DNA of 64,000 nucleotides from Roseomonas sp. (GTDB lineage Bacteria > Pseudomonadota > Alphaproteobacteria > Acetobacterales > Acetobacteraceae). The notes beneath the pieces are model-generated. The model searched no databases and was not told the origin of the DNA. It saw only the letters and a list, made by a program, of their open reading frames with translations. The translations under genes and the position numbers were made by a program. The stretch is from the NCBI GenBank assembly GCA_031180725.1, contig JAPSLO010000008.1:1-64000 (forward strand), written 5' to 3'. This document shows positions 60,673 to 64,000 of the stretch, piece by piece. How positions within the stretch are numbered: the stretch's first letter is position 1; each line of letters opens with the position of its first letter.

Positions 60673-61764
60673 ATGAGCCGCCCCTTTACCCCGCCCCTCC
60701 GCGGCGCGACGCCGCCCCGCCTGCCGGAGCAGCCGCCGGCCGGCGCGCGGCCGGCGCTCTCGGTGGTCGTGCCCGCCTACAACGAGGAGGAGGTGCTGGA
60801 GGCTTTCCAGGCACGCGTCGTGCCGGTGATGGAGGCAATCGGCCTACCCTTCGAAATCGTCTATGTGAATGATGGGTCGCGCGACCGCACGCTGGAGATC
60901 ATGCTGGCCTTGCAGGCGGCGGATCCGCGCGTGGCGGTAGTCAATCTCAGCCGCAATTTCGGCAAGGAGATCGCGCTGACCGCCGGCCTGGACCATGCCG
61001 CGGCGACCGATGCGGTGGTAGTGATCGATGCCGACCTGCAGGACCCACCGGAGGTGATCCCGGACCTGGTGGCCGCTTGGCAGCGTGGTTTCGATGTCGT
61101 CTACGCCCAGCGCCGGGTGCGCGAAGGCGAAACCTGGCTGAAGAAGGCCACCGCCAGTGCCTTCTACAGGATCATGCAGCGAATCGGCGGCCGGGTGCAT
61201 CTGCCCGCCAATACCGGTGACTTCCGGCTGATCAGCCGCCGCGCGCTGGATGCGCTGCTGGCGCTGCGCGAGCACCATCGTTTTATGAAGGGGCTTTTCG
61301 CCTGGGTGGGCTTCCCCTCCACTCCAGTGATCTATGATCGCGCCCCGCGTGCCGCGGGTACCACCAAGTGGAATTACTGGAAGCTGTGGAACTTCAGCCT
61401 GGAAGGCATCACCAGCTTCACCGTCGGGCCGCTGAAGGTGGCCACCTATCTCGGCCTGGCCACGGCTGTCTTTGCGGCAATCTTCGGTGTGCAAATCATC
61501 CTGCGCACGTTGATCTGGGGCAATCCGGTGGCCGGCTATCCCAGCTTGATGGCGGTGGTGCTGTTCCTCGGCGGTGTGCAGCTCATGACGCTCGGCATCA
61601 TCGGCGAGTATCTCGGCCGCGTTTTCAATGAGACAAAGGGCCGGCCGCTCTACATCGTGGAGCGTCACCTGCCCTCGGGCACCACCTGGCGGCAGGCCAG
61701 CAGCGCGCCGAGCGGCGTGCAGGCCCTGGCGCCATCCGGCACCAGCCCCGCGAGCGCAGGCTGA
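60673..61764 (+). CDS. Polyprenyl-phosphate glycosyltransferase (GT2, GtrB/DPM1-like)
   Basis: A 363-residue membrane enzyme. The GT2 domain has LSVVVPAYNEEEVLEAFQAR, FEIVYVNDGSRDRTLEIMLA, AVVVIDADLQDPPEVIPDLV and YAQRRVREGETWLKKATASA; two C-terminal helices (VATYLGLATAVFAAIFGVQI, LMAVVLFLGGVQLMTLGIIG) and GEYLGRVFNETKGRPLYIVE complete the GtrB type. It would charge undecaprenyl phosphate with a sugar for surface glycans. Its last 100 coding bases overlap the convergent DUF6311 gene. Confidence 0.92.
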   Translation: MSRPFTPPLRGATPPRLPEQPPAGARPALSVVVPAYNEEEVLEAFQARVVPVMEAIGLPFEIVYVNDGSRDRTLEIMLALQAADPRVAVVNLSRNFGKEIALTAGLDHAAATDAVVVIDADLQDPPEVIPDLVAAWQRGFDVVYAQRRVREGETWLKKATASAFYRIMQRIGGRVHLPANTGDFRLISRRALDALLALREHHRFMKGLFAWVGFPSTPVIYDRAPRAAGTTKWNYWKLWNFSLEGITSFTVGPLKVATYLGLATAVFAAIFGVQIILRTLIWGNPVAGYPSLMAVVLFLGGVQLMTLGIIGEYLGRVFNETKGRPLYIVERHLPSGTTWRQASSAPSGVQALAPSGTSPASAG

Positions 61765-63314
61765 GCCGCCGGCAGGATCAGGCGCAGTTCGCCTGGCTCC
61801 AGCGGCGCGGCGGCGAGTTCCCTGTCCCGGCAGACCGGCGGTTGGCGCCAGCGTGCGACATACATTGTGCTGACCGATACGGCGGATTCTGAGGCAAGCG
61901 CCAGCGTTTCCAGTAGCAGGCCATAGGTCTCGTCGCCGCCATCCTTGTCGACGCAGGGCCATGAGGGCAGCAGTGTCAGGCCGCTCGAACCGGTCAGGGC
62001 CTGCCGCAGCACGGGCGCCTCGACCGTCCAGGGCTGGTGCTGGCCGGCCCAGGCCGCGAGGGCTGCGCGCAGCGGCGCTGCATCGGCAAACTGGATCAGC
62101 CCCGCAGTCAGGCAGAGTACCGGCGCAATCCGCGCCAGCAGCAGCATCGCCGCCAGCAGCAGCGCGTAAGCCACCGGCCAGAAGAATCGGCCGGAGGCGC
62201 GGAACTGCTCCAGCGGCCCCGGTGCGGTGCCGAGGTCCAGCACGATGCGGCTTCCGAACCCGACCTTGTGGCTGATGGCGAGCAGAGTCAGCGCCAACAG
62301 TGCCAGGGCCAGTCCCGTATGGCGCCGCAGCAGGCGCAGGGCTTCCCGCGGCCGGGCCAAAACGCCCAGGGCGAGCGCCAGCAACAGGCCGAGCCCCAGC
62401 CAGTTGTAGCCCTCCCAGCCGCCATGGCCGGTGGCGTCAAGCTGCGGCGACCAAGGCAGGCCGAGGATCCCCGACCCTGCCGGCCAGACCGGCGAGAGCA
62501 GGTTCATGGCGTACATGCCGTACCCGCCGTCGCCGCCGGCCCCCAGATAGCCAAAGGCCGTCATAGTGGCCGCAACCGCGCCCAATCCCACGCCGGCACC
62601 GAGGGCAGCGGAGGCGAAGGGCTCCCCGCGCAGCAGCCGCGTCGCCGGCACCGCAGCCAGCAAGGCCAGGCTCATCGCTGCCAGGTAGGGATGCACCAGC
62701 AGCGCCAGCACCTGCACCAGGACCGCCGCCGCCCAGAGACGGAGCCGGAACACGCGCAGCAGGCGCAGATAGAAGCCCAGGCCCAGGAGCAACAGGAAAT
62801 GGCCGCAGAGCGCGGCATGGCCGAAGCGGCCGATCCAGGCCGGCATGGAAGCCGCCGCCAGCGCCACCCCGAGTGATGGTAAAAGGCGCCTCTCCCCAGT
62901 CCCGCGCAGCGCCCAGACGGCGACCACCGGCTGCAGCACCCAGGCCAAGCCGTAGAACAGACCGATACCATGGAAGCCTTCCGGCAGCGCGCCGCGCAGC
63001 AGCTTCAGAAGCAGCGCCATCGCCGGAATGGAATCGGCAAAGGCAGTGTTCATGCCGCCTTCCTGGGTGTTCAACGTCGCCGCGAAGGTGGGTGGCCAGC
63101 GCCAGGCATCCGCGATCAGGTAACGCTGTGCCACCACGTGCTGCGCAGCGTCCCCAACTGGCTTCCAGGGCTGCCCGGCGGCGGGAAACAGGAAATCCAG
63201 GGGGAAGATCGAAAAGGCCAGCGCCAAGCCGAGGCAGAGCGCGAGGCCATAGGGAAGCGCGGAGCGGGACAGGCGAAACGGCCTCGGACTGATGGCGCCC
63301 GAGACATCTCGCAC
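61665..63314 (-). CDS. DUF6311 multi-pass membrane protein
   Basis: A 549-residue protein with 10-12 helices. The first periplasmic loop has WKPVGDAAQHVVAQRYLIAD, WRWPPTFAATLNTQEGGMNT and AFADSIPAMALLLKLLRGAL, the conserved DxxQH/DSIP features of DUF6311; the C-terminal 100 residues are a soluble periplasmic part. Such proteins are thought to be GT-C-like glycosyltransferases. GTG 63314 (VRDVSGAISPRP) has AAGGGG 8 bases upstream and is preferred to the frame start at 63377. Confidence 0.8.
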   Translation of the reverse strand: MRDVSGAISPRPFRLSRSALPYGLALCLGLALAFSIFPLDFLFPAAGQPWKPVGDAAQHVVAQRYLIADAWRWPPTFAATLNTQEGGMNTAFADSIPAMALLLKLLRGALPEGFHGIGLFYGLAWVLQPVVAVWALRGTGERRLLPSLGVALAAASMPAWIGRFGHAALCGHFLLLLGLGFYLRLLRVFRLRLWAAAVLVQVLALLVHPYLAAMSLALLAAVPATRLLRGEPFASAALGAGVGLGAVAATMTAFGYLGAGGDGGYGMYAMNLLSPVWPAGSGILGLPWSPQLDATGHGGWEGYNWLGLGLLLALALGVLARPREALRLLRRHTGLALALLALTLLAISHKVGFGSRIVLDLGTAPGPLEQFRASGRFFWPVAYALLLAAMLLLARIAPVLCLTAGLIQFADAAPLRAALAAWAGQHQPWTVEAPVLRQALTGSSGLTLLPSWPCVDKDGGDETYGLLLETLALASESAVSVSTMYVARWRQPPVCRDRELAAAPLEPGELRLILPAAQPALAGLVPDGARACTPLGALLACRQVVPEGR

Positions 63315-63348
63315 CCGATCCCCTTCCGCAAGGGTCGGCTGTGGCCGG

Positions 63349-63525
63349 CTACCAGAGCGCTGGCAGAAAGAGGGCAAGCGCTACCCAGGCCAAGCAGGAC
63401 AGCGCCAGGGCGAGCAGGATCCCGCGCGCCGTGGCCGAGGGATCGCCCTCCCGCATGGGCGGGCGCGGAATCGCACGGTGCACAGGCACCGAGCGCCGCC
63501 CGGGGAGGAGGAGTGGCTGACCCAT
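63349..63525 (-). CDS. Small single-span membrane protein
   Basis: About 58 residues: GQPLLLPGRRSVPVHRAIPR, PPMREGDPSATARGILLALA, then LSCLAWVALALFLPALW. The C-terminal half is one hydrophobic helix; the N-terminal half is basic, so it should stay in the cytoplasm. It lies directly upstream of the DUF6311 gene, whose start region it almost touches, and may be co-expressed. No family recognised. Confidence 0.45.
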   Translation of the reverse strand: MGQPLLLPGRRSVPVHRAIPRPPMREGDPSATARGILLALALSCLAWVALALFLPALW

Positions 63526-63562
63526 GCAGCGATGATGGCAGAACTGGGGCAAAGGTTCCTTT

Positions 63563-63732
63563 GAAAACCGTGCCGGCCAGCGGTTTTCTTGGGGCTCACG
63601 GTCGATTGAGTACCGCCACAATCATGCCGCAACCGCGTCTCAAACCCGCCCGTGCCGATGGGTAATAAACGCTTCGGAAAGGGCAGGCGCAGCGATGGCG
63701 CCGCCCCGCCATCACCCCGAGAAGTGGGGTGA
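63563..63732. promoter_or_regulatory. Control region of the surface-glycan genes with two inverted repeats
   Basis: Two perfect inverted repeats lie in the 271-bp divergent gap: GAAAACCG-N10-CGGTTTTC (63563-63588) and TCACCCC-GAGAAGT-GGGGTGA (63712-63732). Both are candidates for operators of the small membrane-protein/DUF6311 genes (left) and the sugar transferase (right). Confidence 0.4.
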
Positions 63733-63796
63733 ATGGCCGGGCCGGCGGCATGGGGCGTAGCCCAGAACCTGGGGACGAGGCGGGTTGGACCCGCCC

Positions 63797-64000
63797 ATGA
63801 GGACCTCGATGCCTGGCCTGGATGCCGCCCGGACTTTGGCGCATGAAACCGAAACGAAGCGTTCCGCTGCCGCGATACCGCTGGTGCTTGCCGGCGGCCC
63901 TGCCCTGGCGGCCGGATCCCTGAGCTCGGGCGAGGGCTTGGCGGCGCTGCGGCCGCTCGTCAAGCGTGCCATGGACATCCTCGGCGCCAGCCTGCTGCTG
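63797..64000 (+). CDS. Sugar transferase (undecaprenyl-phosphate sugar phosphotransferase), 5' part only
   Basis: From ATG 63797 the frame is open to the window end (68 codons). It reads RTSMPGLDAARTLAHETETK and later GLAALRPLVKRAMDILGASL before the edge. The R-x-x-D-I-x-x-A-S-x-x-L start of the first helix is typical of bacterial sugar transferases (WcaJ/ExoY type) that begin exopolysaccharide assembly. About 45 residues precede the helix, so this would be the short type without the five-helix domain. The rest lies outside the window. Confidence 0.65.
   Translation, partial: MRTSMPGLDAARTLAHETETKRSAAAIPLVLAGGPALAAGSLSSGEGLAALRPLVKRAMDILGASLLL

Overview
The window looks like chromosomal DNA of a high-GC alphaproteobacterium, most likely Acetobacteraceae of the Roseomonas type. 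The reasons are codon use, six orphan tripartite-tricarboxylate (Bug/TctC-type) periplasmic binding proteins, a complete urease operon divergent from a complete urea ABC transporter (urtABCDE), an FlbT-type flagellin regulator, a class II DAHP synthase, and a chained gltX-cysS-trmJ group. No taxonomic marker such as rRNA is present, so this is inference. Calls rest on reading motifs; no database search was run.

Layout. 1-1650 is a decayed, lower-GC stretch with an open frame leaving the left edge, a short-chain dehydrogenase tail and an IS5-type transposase tail, both frameshifted. 1.7-4.6 kb: GntR regulator, isopropylmalate/tartrate-dehydrogenase-like enzyme and a Bug receptor. 4.6-7.5 kb: divergent MerR regulator and Zn/Cd/Pb P-type ATPase with a clear MerR operator-promoter. 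7.6-8.4 kb: wreck of a biuret-hydrolase-like gene joined to a permease tail. 8.4-11.3 kb: zinc-ribbon/HTH protein and a Kef-type antiporter. 11.3-18.3 kb: IclR regulator and MFS carrier divergent from acyl-CoA ligase, MaoC-like hydratase, Bug receptor and CaiB-type CoA-transferase, probably one catabolic unit for an unidentified carboxylate. 18.3-18.7 kb: FGGY kinase remnant.

18.8-30.7 kb is the nitrogen block: ureDABCEFG-ureJ-ridA on the minus strand and urtABCDE on the plus strand, with a sigma-54-like promoter in front of urtA. Urea would be imported by Urt and split by the nickel urease; UreEFG/D mature the enzyme and the HupE/UreJ protein probably brings in nickel. 30.9-40.8 kb mixes Bug receptors with an ArsR/AHSA1/DUF1579/DUF899 cassette, an OmpA-like protein, a small lipoprotein and an MhqO/MhqD-like pair.

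40.8-57.3 kb is mostly housekeeping: gltX-cysS-trmJ-hydrolase-Bug as a chain of overlapping genes, aroG-NAPRT-EamA, gor, GST, Sel1 protein, gabD, glmU, gph and DUF3108. tRNA-Val(CAC) is at 57.4 kb, followed by a small LuxR-type regulator and a BMP-family pseudogene. 59.2-64 kb holds a response regulator without its phosphoacceptor Asp, flbT, a polyprenyl-linked glycosyltransferase, a DUF6311 membrane protein and the start of a sugar transferase cut by the right edge. No CRISPR array, rRNA, intact insertion sequence or prophage was seen.
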